A stretch of DNA of 64,000 nucleotides from Arthrobacter woluwensis (GTDB lineage: Bacteria; Actinomycetota; Actinomycetes; Actinomycetales; Micrococcaceae): positions 2,170,001 through 2,234,000 of the forward strand of contig NZ_FNSN01000003.1 of NCBI RefSeq assembly GCF_900105345.1, in the 5' to 3' direction. Positions 8,051-16,383 of this stretch are shown here, piece by piece; the stretch's first letter is position 1, and each line of letters begins with the position of its first letter. Position numbers and translations under genes: made by a program. The notes under the pieces were generated by a model. That model did no database searches. It was not told where the DNA came from and saw nothing but the letters and a program-made list of their open reading frames with translations.

Positions 8051-8929
8051 TCAGCGCAGCACGACATCGGCGGTCTCGCGCAGGGCGGCCGCGACGGAAT
8101 CGAGAGCGGCCGAGCCCGCCGCCCACTGCTGCCAATGCAGACTGACGTCCACCGTGTTCGCCTCATCCAGCACGACCAAACGGCCCGCTTCACGTCCCTC
8201 GTCCGTCTGAATGTCCGGCAGCATCGCCCAGCCGAGCCCCAGCTCGGTCGCTTTCACGAACTCCGAACTGGAGGGGACATGAGTGCACGGTGGATCCAGG
8301 ATCTTCTCCGGGCTGTGGAGAGCCAGGAAGCGGTCCTGCAGGCTGTCCTTGCGGTTGAAATTGAGCATGGGGGCGCGCGAGAGGCCGTCGACCGTCAGCC
8401 CCTCGGGGAACCAGCGGTCGCGGAACGATGGACTCGCCATGGCGTGATACCGCATCACCCCCAGTGACGTCACACGGCACCCGGGCACCGGGCTCGTGTC
8501 CGAGGTGATCGCAGCCATCGCGACACCCTCGCGGAGCCACGCGGTCGTGTGATCCTGATCGTCCACGAGGATCTCGAAGCGCACCCCGGGCACGGTGGCC
8601 AGAGCCGGGAGCACCCAGGTGGCGAGTGAGTCCGCATTGACCACCAGGGGGATGCGCGCCCCGTGCGGGTCCTCCAGCCCGAGCTCCACCGCCGTCTCCT
8701 GTTCCAGGAGGGCGATCTGACGCGCGAGACGCAGCACCGCCCGACCGGGAGCCGTGGCCACGGCAGGTTTCGAGCGCAGGAGCAGCACTTTCCCGACCTG
8801 CTGCTCCAGCGCTCGGATGCGCTGGCTGATCGCGGATGGCGTGAGGTGCAAAGCGGCGGCCGCGGCGTCGAAGGTGCCATGTTCCACGACCGCGCTCAGG
8901 GCGCGGAGCTGATCGGGATGAGCTATCAC
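8051..8929 (-). CDS. LysR-family regulator ArgP/LysG
   Basis: A 292-residue LysR regulator of the ArgP (IciA)/LysG type: HTH at the N-terminus (LRALSAVVEHGTFDAAAAALHLTPSAISQRIRALE) and an effector domain. It is divergent from a LysE-type exporter. In Corynebacterium LysG activates lysE when lysine, arginine or histidine accumulate, so the same circuit is likely here. The GTG start at 8929 is supported by TAGAAT (8937-8942) ending 7 nt upstream. No upstream in-frame ATG exists before the promoter. Confidence 0.9.
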   Translation of the reverse strand: MIAHPDQLRALSAVVEHGTFDAAAAALHLTPSAISQRIRALEQQVGKVLLLRSKPAVATAPGRAVLRLARQIALLEQETAVELGLEDPHGARIPLVVNADSLATWVLPALATVPGVRFEILVDDQDHTTAWLREGVAMAAITSDTSPVPGCRVTSLGVMRYHAMASPSFRDRWFPEGLTVDGLSRAPMLNFNRKDSLQDRFLALHSPEKILDPPCTHVPSSSEFVKATELGLGWAMLPDIQTDEGREAGRLVVLDEANTVDVSLHWQQWAAGSAALDSVAAALRETADVVLR

Positions 8930-8939
8930 ATGAATGATT

Positions 8940-8963
8940 CTAATGATCCTGAAGAATAATTAG
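8940..8963. promoter_or_regulatory. Candidate LysG/ArgP binding region between argP and lysE
   Basis: Imperfectly symmetric AT-rich stretch with CTAAT-N14-ATTAG arms in the 70-bp divergent intergenic region. Its left arm overlaps the predicted -10 of the regulator gene and it lies upstream of the lysE -10 (TAGCGT, 8988-8993). This position suits a LysR-type activator that represses itself. The assignment is inferential. Confidence 0.4.
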
Positions 8964-8999
8964 CTTCACTTCGGGCCGCGTCGTGGATAGCGTGAGCGG

Positions 9000-9617
9000 G
9001 TGATCTCCCCTGACATCCCCGTGCTTTTCGCCGGCTTCGGCGCCGGACTGTCCCTCATCATCGCCATCGGAGCGCAGAACGCCTTCGTGCTCCGCCAAGG
9101 TCTTCTGCGAGAGCATGTGGTGCCCGTCGTGCTGCTCTGCATGGGCAGTGACGCCGTGCTCATCCTGGCCGGGATCTCAGGGGTAGGCGCAGCGATCGAG
9201 GCGGCGCCCTGGATTCTGGTGGTGGCACGCTGGGCCGGCGCCGCATTCCTTCTGGCCTACGCCTTCACGGCGGCACGGCGGGTGATGAGCAAGAGTTCCG
9301 CCCTGTCCACCGAACGCGGAGGAAGCGCCGGTCTCTGGGCGACTCTCGGTACGGTGGCCGCCCTGACCTGGCTGAACCCGCACGTCTACCTGGACACGGT
9401 GCTGCTGCTCGGCTCTCTCGGCGCGGCGCACGGAGAGGCGCGGTGGTCCTTCGGCGCGGGCGCCGCGGCGGCGAGTGTCATCTGGTTCAGCCTGCTGGGG
9501 TTCGGCGCCCGATTCCTGGCTCCGGTCTTCGCCCGACCGGCCGCCTGGCGCCTCCTCGACGCGGCCATCGCCGTGACCATGGTGATCATCGCCGCGCAAC
9601 TGGTGTTCGGCCACTGA
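9000..9617 (+). CDS. lysE: LysE/ArgO-family basic amino acid exporter
   Basis: A 205-residue LysE-superfamily exporter with six predicted membrane segments. It has the characteristic N-terminus (GLSLIIAIGAQNAFVLRQGL) and the central TWLNPHVYLDTVLLLG motif of the LysE/ArgO branch. It exports lysine and/or arginine when intracellular pools rise. TAGCGT (8988-8993) ends 6 nt before the GTG at 9000 and there is no Shine-Dalgarno, so translation is probably leaderless. The divergent LysG-type regulator completes a textbook exporter-activator pair. It ends 5 nt from the convergent VOC gene. Confidence 0.92.
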   Translation: MISPDIPVLFAGFGAGLSLIIAIGAQNAFVLRQGLLREHVVPVVLLCMGSDAVLILAGISGVGAAIEAAPWILVVARWAGAAFLLAYAFTAARRVMSKSSALSTERGGSAGLWATLGTVAALTWLNPHVYLDTVLLLGSLGAAHGEARWSFGAGAAAASVIWFSLLGFGARFLAPVFARPAAWRLLDAAIAVTMVIIAAQLVFGH

Positions 9618-9622
9618 GCCGT

Positions 9623-10015
9623 TCAGGCGACCAGTTCGACCTCGAAGCCCTGCCCGTTCACCAGGTATAGCGCGGTGTGCTGAGGACCGCCGGCATGCGG
9701 GTAGACCTCCGGGAAGAGCTCTTGCCAGTCGTTCGCGACGGCGTCCCTGCGCAGCTCGTCGAGCAGGGCACGGCCCGGAACGGTGAAGGCCACATGGTTC
9801 AGCCCGGGACGGAGCCGGTCGTGCGGTTCGTCCAGCACCGCGGGGGACTGCTCCAGCACCAGATAGCTTCCCTCCGGATGCCGCCAGATCCGGCCCTGCG
9901 GCCAGTCCGCGGGGTCGTCCTTGACGAAACCGAGGTGGGCCAGGAGCCAGTCGAAGGACGGCTCGGCGCCGGGAAGGTCGCGAGTCCAGAGCTCAAGGTG
10001 ATGGAAGATCGGCAC
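9623..10015 (-). CDS. VOC-family (glyoxalase-like) protein
   Basis: A 130-residue single VOC unit beginning IFHHLELWTRDL and ending QHTALYLVNGQGFEVELVA. Paired beta-alpha-beta-beta-beta motifs and the internal LNHVAFTV strand are typical. Putative metal ligands are the N-terminal His, the His of NHVAF and the C-terminal Glu. The reaction is unknown; relatives include glyoxalases, dioxygenases and resistance proteins. TAGACT ends 6 nt before the GTG start at 10015, indicating its own leaderless promoter and separation from the upstream MhuD-like unit by a hairpin (10081-10113). Confidence 0.8.
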   Translation of the reverse strand: MPIFHHLELWTRDLPGAEPSFDWLLAHLGFVKDDPADWPQGRIWRHPEGSYLVLEQSPAVLDEPHDRLRPGLNHVAFTVPGRALLDELRRDAVANDWQELFPEVYPHAGGPQHTALYLVNGQGFEVELVA

Positions 10016-10080
10016 ACCGGGAGTCTAACGCCCGCGTTTCCGCCTCGTCCTGGTCGACGGATCCGTCGGGCAACACGAAA

Positions 10081-10113
10081 GGGCGGCCACGGGATCTTCC
10101 CCCGTGACCGCCC
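10081..10113 (-). terminator. Terminator after the MhuD-like gene
   Basis: Hairpin with two 6-bp blocks (GGGCGG/CCGCCC and CACGGG/CCCGTG) separated by one mismatch, with a 7-nt loop. On the minus strand it is followed by CTTTCG, a short U-run. It lies 7 nt after the stop of the 10121-10447 gene. Confidence 0.7.
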
Positions 10114-10120
10114 CGTCACA

Positions 10121-10447
10121 TCACTCTCCGCTGCTGAGGTCCGCGACGCTGTAGCTCCACAGCTCGGCGGACACTCCCACCGGGCGCTGGCGCGCGCCGT
10201 CGTCGCCTCCGGAAGGGCGGTGACCATGACCGAACGACGCCGACTCGCGCCAGGCGTTGAAGCTCTCCTCATCGGCCCAGCGGGTCAGGACGAGCCAGAC
10301 ATTGCGGCCGTCGGACGGCTGCAGAAGCTCGAAGCCCTCGAAGCCGGGCTGGCCGTCCACCGAGGTGGCGCGGGCGGCGAAGCGCTTGGCGAGCTCGTCG
10401 CCGGAATCTGCGGGAACGGTGATGGCGTTGATCTTGATGACACTCAT
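10121..10447 (-). CDS. MhuD/IsdG-like haem-degrading monooxygenase (ABM domain)
   Basis: A 108-residue ferredoxin-like ABM-domain protein. It aligns closely in pattern with mycobacterial MhuD: N-terminus VIKINAITVPADSGDELAKRF, Asn7 and Trp66 at the same numbers as the catalytic Asn and ruffling Trp of MhuD, and a GHGHR segment supplying the haem-ligand His (H74 or H76, with a two-residue shortening before it). MhuD releases iron from haem without CO. It overlaps the upstream VOC gene by 4 bp, so the two are co-translated. No DtxR/IdeR box is obvious upstream. Confidence 0.8.
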   Translation of the reverse strand: MSVIKINAITVPADSGDELAKRFAARATSVDGQPGFEGFELLQPSDGRNVWLVLTRWADEESFNAWRESASFGHGHRPSGGDDGARQRPVGVSAELWSYSVADLSSGE

Positions 10448-10842
10448 GAGTCCATTCTGCCTGCTGGGTCAGGACCCCACCCACTCCACTCGGCGGCGTC
10501 GATCACGCAGAAGCGATTTCCTTCGGGGTCCTCCATGATCAGGTAATCGGCGTCGTCAGGCCGGCCTTCCCAGTGGACGAGGCGCGCCCCCAGCGCCTCG
10601 AGCCTTACGGCTTCCGCCGCCTGGTCCTGCGCGTACAGGTCGAGATGGAGCCGCGGTGGCAGCATGCGCTCCGAGGGCGAAGCGTCCAGCGACACATTGG
10701 GGCCGCGGCCTTCCGGGGAATGGAGCAGGACGAAGTCGTCCCCTGGGGGCTCCCTCACCACATAGTGAAGCGCCGCGCACCAGAAGGCGGTCTGCGCGGT
10801 CAGATCGCGAACACGGAACACCACCGAACCGATGACCAGCAT
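10444..10842 (-). CDS. VOC-family (glyoxalase-like) protein
   Basis: A 132-residue VOC protein of the glyoxalase-like (Glyoxalase_6-type) class: VIGSVVFRVRDLTAQTAFWCAALHY at the N-terminus, PRLHLDLYAQD in the centre and the terminal MEDPEGNRFCVID motif. The substrate is unknown. It is first in a two-gene unit with the MhuD-like enzyme (ATGA overlap), which makes a shared role in haem or oxidative metabolism possible. TAGATT ends 6 nt before the ATG at 10842, consistent with a leaderless mRNA. Confidence 0.8.
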   Translation of the reverse strand: MLVIGSVVFRVRDLTAQTAFWCAALHYVVREPPGDDFVLLHSPEGRGPNVSLDASPSERMLPPRLHLDLYAQDQAAEAVRLEALGARLVHWEGRPDDADYLIMEDPEGNRFCVIDAAEWSGWGPDPAGRMDS

Positions 10843-10947
10843 GAACCGAATCTAGACGTCGGGAGGCGGTGATCCAAGGCCGGGGTGTGAGTTTCCGATC
10901 GGCCGAGGTCTTGTCGGCTGGGCACGGGACTGCCAGACTGGGCCGCT

Positions 10948-11538
10948 ATGGAGGGCTTGACCTGGGCGGAGACCGAAGGGACGTTCTGCGCCACCACCGT
11001 GCTCCTCGAGGGAGTCAGTGATGTCGCGGCCGTACGGGCGGTCGCCAAGCGCCTCGATGTCGACCTCTCCTCCGTGCAGCTGGTGGATCTCGGGGGAGTG
11101 ACCAACGTGCGGCGGGTGCTGCTGGACACCGTCCGCGCCAGGCCCGACGCCGGCCTCCTCGGGCTCTGCGACGCCGGAGAGGTGCGATTCGTGCTGCGGG
11201 CGCTGGACGTGGCAGGTCTCGGAGTGGCTCACGAACGGGAACTGCCCTCCCGGGGCTTCTTCGTCTGCCGCGCCGACCTCGAAGAGGAGCTGATCCGCGC
11301 TCTGGGGACGGCACGGACGGTGGAGGTCATCGAAGGACTCGGGCTCGGAACCAAGCTGGCCACCCTGCAGCAGCAACCCGCGTGGCAGGGCCGGCCCCTG
11401 GCCGAGCAGCTTCACCGTTTCTGCGGGGTCGCCTCAGGACGCAAGGAGCTGCTGGCCGGCGCTCTGGCGGCGGAACTGGAGCCGAGCGAGGTCCCGGTTC
11501 CTCTCAGGAGGCTGGCCGAGAGGATGGCCCGGGCCTGA
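10948..11538 (+). CDS. Stand-alone TOPRIM-domain protein (OLD nuclease-type)
   Basis: A 196-residue protein. VLLEGVSDVAAVRAVA places the TOPRIM glutamate at E21, and LLGLCDAGEV (69-78) occupies the position of the DxD motif but reads D-A-G-E. This resembles the C-terminal TOPRIM domain of OLD-family ATP-dependent endonucleases, without any ATPase domain. Such orphan domains occur in Actinobacteria and have no established activity. The altered acidic motif makes nuclease activity doubtful. Its 3' end overlaps the convergent HTH gene by 35 bp. Confidence 0.7.
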   Translation: MEGLTWAETEGTFCATTVLLEGVSDVAAVRAVAKRLDVDLSSVQLVDLGGVTNVRRVLLDTVRARPDAGLLGLCDAGEVRFVLRALDVAGLGVAHERELPSRGFFVCRADLEEELIRALGTARTVEVIEGLGLGTKLATLQQQPAWQGRPLAEQLHRFCGVASGRKELLAGALAAELEPSEVPVPLRRLAERMARA

Positions 11539-12412
11539 TCTCAGCCTTCGGGACAGCGTTTCCGGTCGACTCCGCCAGGATCCCCAGCAGCTTGAGCGAC
11601 TCCTCGGCCGGGCTGCACGGCTCGGCCGTGTACAGGAGGATGCGGTGTCCCGAATCGTCGGGGGAGTCCAGCACTTCGAACGACAGCTCCAGCTCACCCA
11701 GTTCGGGATGCCGGAACAGTTTGACTCCCGAGACGCAGTTCTGCACGGGATGCCGGGACCAAAGCCGAGCGAACTCCTCGCTGCGGAGCGTCAGTTCACC
11801 GATCAGCGCGGCCAGCGCGCCGTCGTCGGCCCGTCCCGCCAGCAGACGCAGCGAGGCGACGGCACGGGAGGCCTCCTCCGGCCAGCGCGAGTAGAGCTCG
11901 CGCGTCTGCGGGTCGAGGAAGAGCAGCCGGTGCAGATTGGGCCTCGTCTCGGGCGCCGCGGGCGCGGCGAAGTCCAGATGGCCCGCCACCAGGCGATGCC
12001 CCAGCGGATTCCATGCGAGCACGTCGCCGAGACGGCCCAGCACGACGGCGGGCACGCCGGTCATGGCCTGCACCAATCGGATCGTGCCCGGCCGAGCCTC
12101 GTCCGGTCGGGACGGTCCGCGACGGCCCGGCTTCCTCGCCGGACGGGCCAGATCGAACAGGTGGCTCCGTTCGTCGGCGCTCAGACGGAGGGCCCGGGCC
12201 AGGGAGTCGAGCACGGCATCGGACGCATTGGTGCTGAGGCCTTGTTCTAGCCGCGTGTAGTACGTGAGGCTCACTCCGGCGAGCATCGCCAGCTCCTCGC
12301 GCCTCAGCCCGGGCACGCGTCGCACTCCGTGGTGCAGCAGTCCCACGTCATCCGGCTGGATGCCCGCGCGGCGGAGCCGAAGGAACTCGCCGAGTTCGCT
12401 CTGAGGGTTCAT
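11504..12412 (-). CDS. XRE/MmyB-like helix-turn-helix regulator
   Basis: A 302-residue regulator. An N-terminal XRE-type HTH (VPGLRREELAMLAGVSLTYYTRLEQG) is followed by an MmyB-like PAS-type ligand domain (AMTGVPAVVLGRLGDVLAWNPLGHRL, with ELYSRWPEEA and the FARLWSRHPV motif). These regulators bind small hydrophobic ligands and usually control a divergent neighbour; here that is an MFS transporter (12560). I chose the ATG at 12412 because CAGAAT ends 7 nt upstream. An ATG 9 nt further upstream is also possible. Confidence 0.88.
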   Translation of the reverse strand: MNPQSELGEFLRLRRAGIQPDDVGLLHHGVRRVPGLRREELAMLAGVSLTYYTRLEQGLSTNASDAVLDSLARALRLSADERSHLFDLARPARKPGRRGPSRPDEARPGTIRLVQAMTGVPAVVLGRLGDVLAWNPLGHRLVAGHLDFAAPAAPETRPNLHRLLFLDPQTRELYSRWPEEASRAVASLRLLAGRADDGALAALIGELTLRSEEFARLWSRHPVQNCVSGVKLFRHPELGELELSFEVLDSPDDSGHRILLYTAEPCSPAEESLKLLGILAESTGNAVPKAEIRPGPSSRPAS

Positions 12413-12559
12413 GGAAGCCATTCTGCCCCGAGGAAAGCCGGCTGTCCTGTCCCTGGGAGTGCTAGGCAGGGCCGGGTCTGGTTGCGATCCGGCGACGGCC
12501 GCACAGTGGAGGCACCGCCACCTGAGGCGGCATCGACCCCACGAGCAAGGAGCCACGGC

Positions 12560-14077
12560 ATGACCATTCCCTCGGGACCGCACACGGAGAGCGGCACGCC
12601 CGCCGCCGCACCGGACGGCGGTGGGAGACCAAGCGGTGCAGGCTCAGGCGGTGCCGCCGGCACGGGTGCCACGATGTCCCGGCATCAGCGGATCGCGCTC
12701 GTGGTGCTGCTGACGGCGGGCTTCACCCTCGCCGTCGACTTCTCAATCCTCAACGTCGCCCTTCCGGTCATCGGCAGGGAGGTCGGCTTCGCCCTGGAGA
12801 ACCTGCAATGGATCGCCACGGCCTTCTCCCTGTGCGCGGCGGGACTCACGCTGCTGTCCGGACGGGTCGCCGATCTGCTCGGCCGACGTCGGGTGTTCTT
12901 CACCGGCATGGCGCTTCTCGGCATCGCGTCGCTGGTCGGCGGGATCGCGACCGAACCGGCATTGCTCCTCGCCGCCCGGGTGGGCCAGGGCATCGCTACG
13001 GCTCTGGTGATCCCGTCGGCCCTGGCGCTGCTCCTCGCCGCCTTCGAGGAGGGTCCTCTGCGGGAGAAGGCCCTCGGCTTGAACGGCGCGCTGATGGCTG
13101 CGGGTTTCACCACGGGAGCCGTTCTGGGCGGCCTCCTGACCGACATTCTGAGCTGGCGATGGGCCTTCTTCCTCAACATCCCGGTGGCCCTCGGCGTGCT
13201 GATCGCCGGCCCTTTGGTGCTCCACGAGAGCCGTCCCGCCACGCGGCAGACCCTGGATGTGCCGGGCGCGATCACCGTGACGCTGGGCCTGTTCGCCCTG
13301 GTCCTCGGGCTCACTCAGGCCGCCGAAACCGGCTGGACCTCACCATTCACCCTGGTCGCGCTGGGGGCGGCCGCCGTCCTGCTCGTCTCCTTCATCCTGG
13401 TGGAACGGCGTGCCGCTGCACCGCTCGTGCCCCTCTGGATGGTGCGCCGTCCGGCCATCGCGTGGGGGAATCTGGCCGGTCTGGCGGCCTTCGCCACCGA
13501 GACCTCCCTCGTGTTCCTTCTGACCCTCTACGTGCAGCGCGTGCTCGGGTACAGCCCGCTCGGCGCGGGCCTCTCCTTCGCGGTCCTGGGGCTCGGCACC
13601 GTTCTGGGTGGACTGCTCGGGCCCCGGGTGATCGCCCTGTTCGGCACCAAGGGGGCGCTGGCCGGCGGGTTCGCCGCGCAGGCCGCCGCCACCGGCATCC
13701 TGGCGCTGCTGAGCTCGGAGCCCGGGTCGCTCATCCTTCTCCTGATCGCGACTTTCGTCGGAGGAGTGGCCAATCTGGTGGTCATCGTCGGGTTCACCGT
13801 GACCGCGACCTCCGGTCTGCCCGACACCGAGCAAGGCCTCGCCACCGGGCTCGCGACCATGAGCCAGCAGATCGGCATCACCCTCGGGATCCCGATCATG
13901 AGCGCCATCGTCACGGCGCACCTGACCAGCATGGGGGCCGGGGCCGCCGGGCCGGACGTGATCCTGGGTGGCCTCACCACGGCCATCCTCGTCAACGCCG
14001 GGGTCTGCCTGGCGATGGCCGTCCTGCTCGCCGCCTTCCTGCGGAGGCCCGCTGCACGTACGCGGACCACGACCTGA
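12560..14077 (+). CDS. MFS transporter, DHA2 (EmrB/QacA) family
   Basis: A 505-residue drug:H+ antiporter-like transporter with 14 predicted helices after a Gly/Pro-rich cytosolic N-terminus of about 40 residues. It has LSGRVADLLGRRRVF (motif A, between TM2 and TM3), LTDILSWRWAFFLNIPVAL (motif C region of DHA2 proteins) and a late NLVVIVGFTVTATSGLP segment. AAGGAG lies 8 nt before the ATG. The divergent MmyB-like regulator probably controls it, so inducible efflux of a small hydrophobic compound is a reasonable guess. The substrate is unknown. Confidence 0.88.
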   Translation: MTIPSGPHTESGTPAAAPDGGGRPSGAGSGGAAGTGATMSRHQRIALVVLLTAGFTLAVDFSILNVALPVIGREVGFALENLQWIATAFSLCAAGLTLLSGRVADLLGRRRVFFTGMALLGIASLVGGIATEPALLLAARVGQGIATALVIPSALALLLAAFEEGPLREKALGLNGALMAAGFTTGAVLGGLLTDILSWRWAFFLNIPVALGVLIAGPLVLHESRPATRQTLDVPGAITVTLGLFALVLGLTQAAETGWTSPFTLVALGAAAVLLVSFILVERRAAAPLVPLWMVRRPAIAWGNLAGLAAFATETSLVFLLTLYVQRVLGYSPLGAGLSFAVLGLGTVLGGLLGPRVIALFGTKGALAGGFAAQAAATGILALLSSEPGSLILLLIATFVGGVANLVVIVGFTVTATSGLPDTEQGLATGLATMSQQIGITLGIPIMSAIVTAHLTSMGAGAAGPDVILGGLTTAILVNAGVCLAMAVLLAAFLRRPAARTRTTT

Positions 14078-14083
14078 CGCACG

Positions 14084-14129
14084 ACGACGGCGGCGCCGCA
14101 CCGGCTTTCGGCCGGCGGGCCGCCGTCGT
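14084..14129. terminator. Bidirectional hairpin between MFS and DUF3237 genes
   Basis: Ten-bp perfect outer stem ACGACGGCGG/CCGCCGTCGT enclosing a smaller GC hairpin, located between convergent genes. There is no T-run on either side. Confidence 0.65.
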
Positions 14130-14135
14130 GGACGC

Positions 14136-14603
14136 TCAGCTCACCCGGTAGGCCGTGTAGCGCACGGTGTCCGCATCACGCAGACCTGACGTGATGAACA
14201 ATGACCGTTCCAGGTGGGCCAGCCGCGGCGCCGAGGTCTCGATCGAGACAGTGGTCCGGAAGTAGAACTCTTCCGGCCCGGGCTGTTCGCCGCGGGCCAG
14301 CGCCTCGGCGGCCTGAGGACCGGGGATGCGGAGACCCTCGGCGTGGAGATACAGGAGCTCGCCGTCCTCGGTCCTGGCACTGTAGCGGGCATCGATCTCG
14401 CAGCCTCCGTCCGGGCGGATGCGCTGCCAGTCAGCGCCGCCCTCCAGGATCTCCGCGGTCACCGCACCGGAGATCCTGCCACCGAGGATCGGCACCACGC
14501 GGCGATGACCGACGCGGGTGACGCCATGGTCGGCCGGAGCGCCGACCTGCACCTCGACGTCGAAGGCGGCTTCCAGGCCCGGCACAGGAAGCGGCGCCGT
14601 CAT
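14136..14603 (-). CDS. DUF3237 domain protein
   Basis: A 155-residue beta-barrel DUF3237 protein: VQVGAPADHG, VVPILGGRISGAV, DGGCEIDARYSARTEDG, then FYFRTTVSIETSAPRLAHLERSLFI. The family is often found in clusters for aromatic or polyketide catabolism but has no assigned reaction. It is the last gene of a three-gene operon (flavin monooxygenase, MarR, DUF3237), overlapping the MarR gene by 4 bp. The context suggests a role in handling the product of the monooxygenase. Confidence 0.8.
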   Translation of the reverse strand: MTAPLPVPGLEAAFDVEVQVGAPADHGVTRVGHRRVVPILGGRISGAVTAEILEGGADWQRIRPDGGCEIDARYSARTEDGELLYLHAEGLRIPGPQAAEALARGEQPGPEEFYFRTTVSIETSAPRLAHLERSLFITSGLRDADTVRYTAYRVS

Positions 14604-15094
14604 GACGTCACCCCAGGGCCCTGCGGGGGCGAGTCCCCCGTCGAGACCTCCGCACTGCCGCTCCGTGCGACCAGGTCCCGCAGGCTCTCCAGCACCGGAA
14701 CCGCCGCGGCGAGGACGCTCTGTTCCTCCGGGCTCAAGCGCGCCACCGCCTCCAGAATGACGGTCGTGGACGTGGCGTCGAAGGACTCGAAGTGGCGGAG
14801 CGCGTCCTCGGAGGCGCGGACCTGGACCCCGCGCCCGTCCTCGGGACTCGGGCGCCGGCTGATCAGACCCGCCCGCTCCATAGACGCGAGAAGGTTGCTG
14901 ACGCTGGACTTGCTGAGGCCCAGCGTCGTGGCGAGTTCACCGGGCGATGTCGCGGTTCCGCGCGGGAGGGCACGGAGGATCTCAACCTGCGCATCCGGGA
15001 TGTCGGGCAGATCGGCACGGGCGCGGGTCACGGTCAGCAGGGTCCGGCGGAGCGGTGAGACGACTGCGGCCAGTCGTGCGGCGTCGACGATCAT
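14600..15094 (-). CDS. MarR-family transcriptional regulator
   Basis: A 164-residue MarR protein. The winged HTH covers about residues 45-105 (SPGELATTLGLSKSSVSNLLASMERAGLISRRPSPEDGR, with the conserved D-x-R wing), flanked by dimerisation helices. It overlaps both neighbours by 4 bp, so it is translated within the monooxygenase operon. An inverted repeat in front of that operon (16384-16402) is the likely operator, giving autoregulated repression lifted by an aromatic or phenolic ligand. The ligand is unknown. Confidence 0.88.
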   Translation of the reverse strand: MIVDAARLAAVVSPLRRTLLTVTRARADLPDIPDAQVEILRALPRGTATSPGELATTLGLSKSSVSNLLASMERAGLISRRPSPEDGRGVQVRASEDALRHFESFDATSTTVILEAVARLSPEEQSVLAAAVPVLESLRDLVARSGSAEVSTGDSPPQGPGVTS

Positions 15095-16341
15095 GCCCCG
15101 GCTCCCACTCCCAGCGAAGACCGCGCGTTGAGCTGTTCCGGGTGGAAACCCGCGGCACGCTTGTAGGACGCCGCGATCTCCTCGAGCTCCGCTGCCGGGA
15201 TCACGTCGTGGATGTCCGCGAAGCCGCCGGGCGCCCGTTCGTGGGCGAGTTGCATGACGCGTTCCGGCCCGGTCTGCCGCGTCATCTCCAGAAGTTTCGC
15301 CGTGACGGGACGGCGGTCCTTCTCGTAGCGCTGCAAGGCATCCTCGATCGTCGCCGCAGTCGCGAGGTGGTGGGCCAGCGTGCGGGCGTCGAGGATGGCC
15401 TGCGAACCGCCGTTGGATCCGTTCGGGTACATCGCGTGGGCGGCGTCCGCGATCAGCGTCGTCCTGCCGATGCTCCAGCGGGGGAGTGCGTCGCGGTCCA
15501 CCATCGGGTATTCGAGGATCTCTTCGGCGCCGGCGATGACCCCCGGCACATCGAGCCAGTCGAAGGACCAGCCGCGGAACAGCTCCGCGATCGGAGCGGG
15601 CGCGACGGCGCGGTTCCAGTCGGCGTCCGGTGAGCCGGCGACGCGGCGCTCGGCGATGAAATTGACGCGCTGCGTGCCCGTCGCCGGGTCGAGCGGTTCG
15701 AGAGGGTAGGCGACGAACTTCTGCTCGCCGTCGCCCGCCATGATCATGGTGCGACCATCCAGGAACGGCGCGACGCGTGCCGTTCCGCGCCAGAGAGTGA
15801 GTCCACTCCAGACGGGAGCGCCGTCCTCGGGATACCGGAGGGCGCGCAGGGCGGAGTGGATGCCGTCGGCGCCGATCAGCACGTCGGCGTCCACGTCCAC
15901 GGGGCCGTCCACGGTGTCGAAGGTGGCGGTGACGCCGTCGGGCCGGTCCCGGACCGCGGACAGTCGATGTCCCGTGCGCACCACGTCGCCCAGCCGCTCC
16001 CGGACCACTTCGTAAAGAACGAGCTGCAGCCGGCCCCGGTGCACGGACAGCTGAGGCCAGCGGTATCCCGCGGCCAGCCCACGCGGTTCGGACCAGATCT
16101 CCTGGCCATGACGGTTGAAATAGCTCAAGGCCTCCGGCTCTACGCCGAGCTCCCGGATCCGGGAGCCCAGACGGAGCTCGTCCAGTTCCCGCACGGCGTG
16201 GGGCAGCAGGTTGATCCCGACGCCCAAGGGCCGGATCTCACGGCTGCGTTCGTACACGACGACCTCCCGGAGGCCTGCCGCTTCGAGACTGAGAGCGAGG
16301 GCCAGGCCGCCGATGCCGGCCCCTGCGATGGCGATGCGCAT
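15091..16341 (-). CDS. FAD-dependent aromatic monooxygenase (PHBH/PhzS-like)
   Basis: A 416-residue group A flavoprotein monooxygenase. The FAD-binding GAGIGGLALALSLEAAG is at the N-terminus, the DG motif is ADVLIGADGIHSALR (about 155-170), and the GD-type motif is TTLIADAAHAMYPNGSNGGSQAILDA (about 290-315). The match is to 3-hydroxybenzoate 6-hydroxylase/PhzS-like enzymes annotated as flavin-dependent oxidoreductases. The ATG at 16341 is preceded by GAAGGAG. It is first in the operon with MarR and DUF3237 genes. Substrate unknown; an aromatic acid or phenol is expected from the family. Confidence 0.88.
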   Translation of the reverse strand: MRIAIAGAGIGGLALALSLEAAGLREVVVYERSREIRPLGVGINLLPHAVRELDELRLGSRIRELGVEPEALSYFNRHGQEIWSEPRGLAAGYRWPQLSVHRGRLQLVLYEVVRERLGDVVRTGHRLSAVRDRPDGVTATFDTVDGPVDVDADVLIGADGIHSALRALRYPEDGAPVWSGLTLWRGTARVAPFLDGRTMIMAGDGEQKFVAYPLEPLDPATGTQRVNFIAERRVAGSPDADWNRAVAPAPIAELFRGWSFDWLDVPGVIAGAEEILEYPMVDRDALPRWSIGRTTLIADAAHAMYPNGSNGGSQAILDARTLAHHLATAATIEDALQRYEKDRRPVTAKLLEMTRQTGPERVMQLAHERAPGGFADIHDVIPAAELEEIAASYKRAAGFHPEQLNARSSLGVGAGA

Positions 16342-16383
16342 GAAGACTCCTTCGTCTGTGATCTGCACCACGGGTGATGAAGA

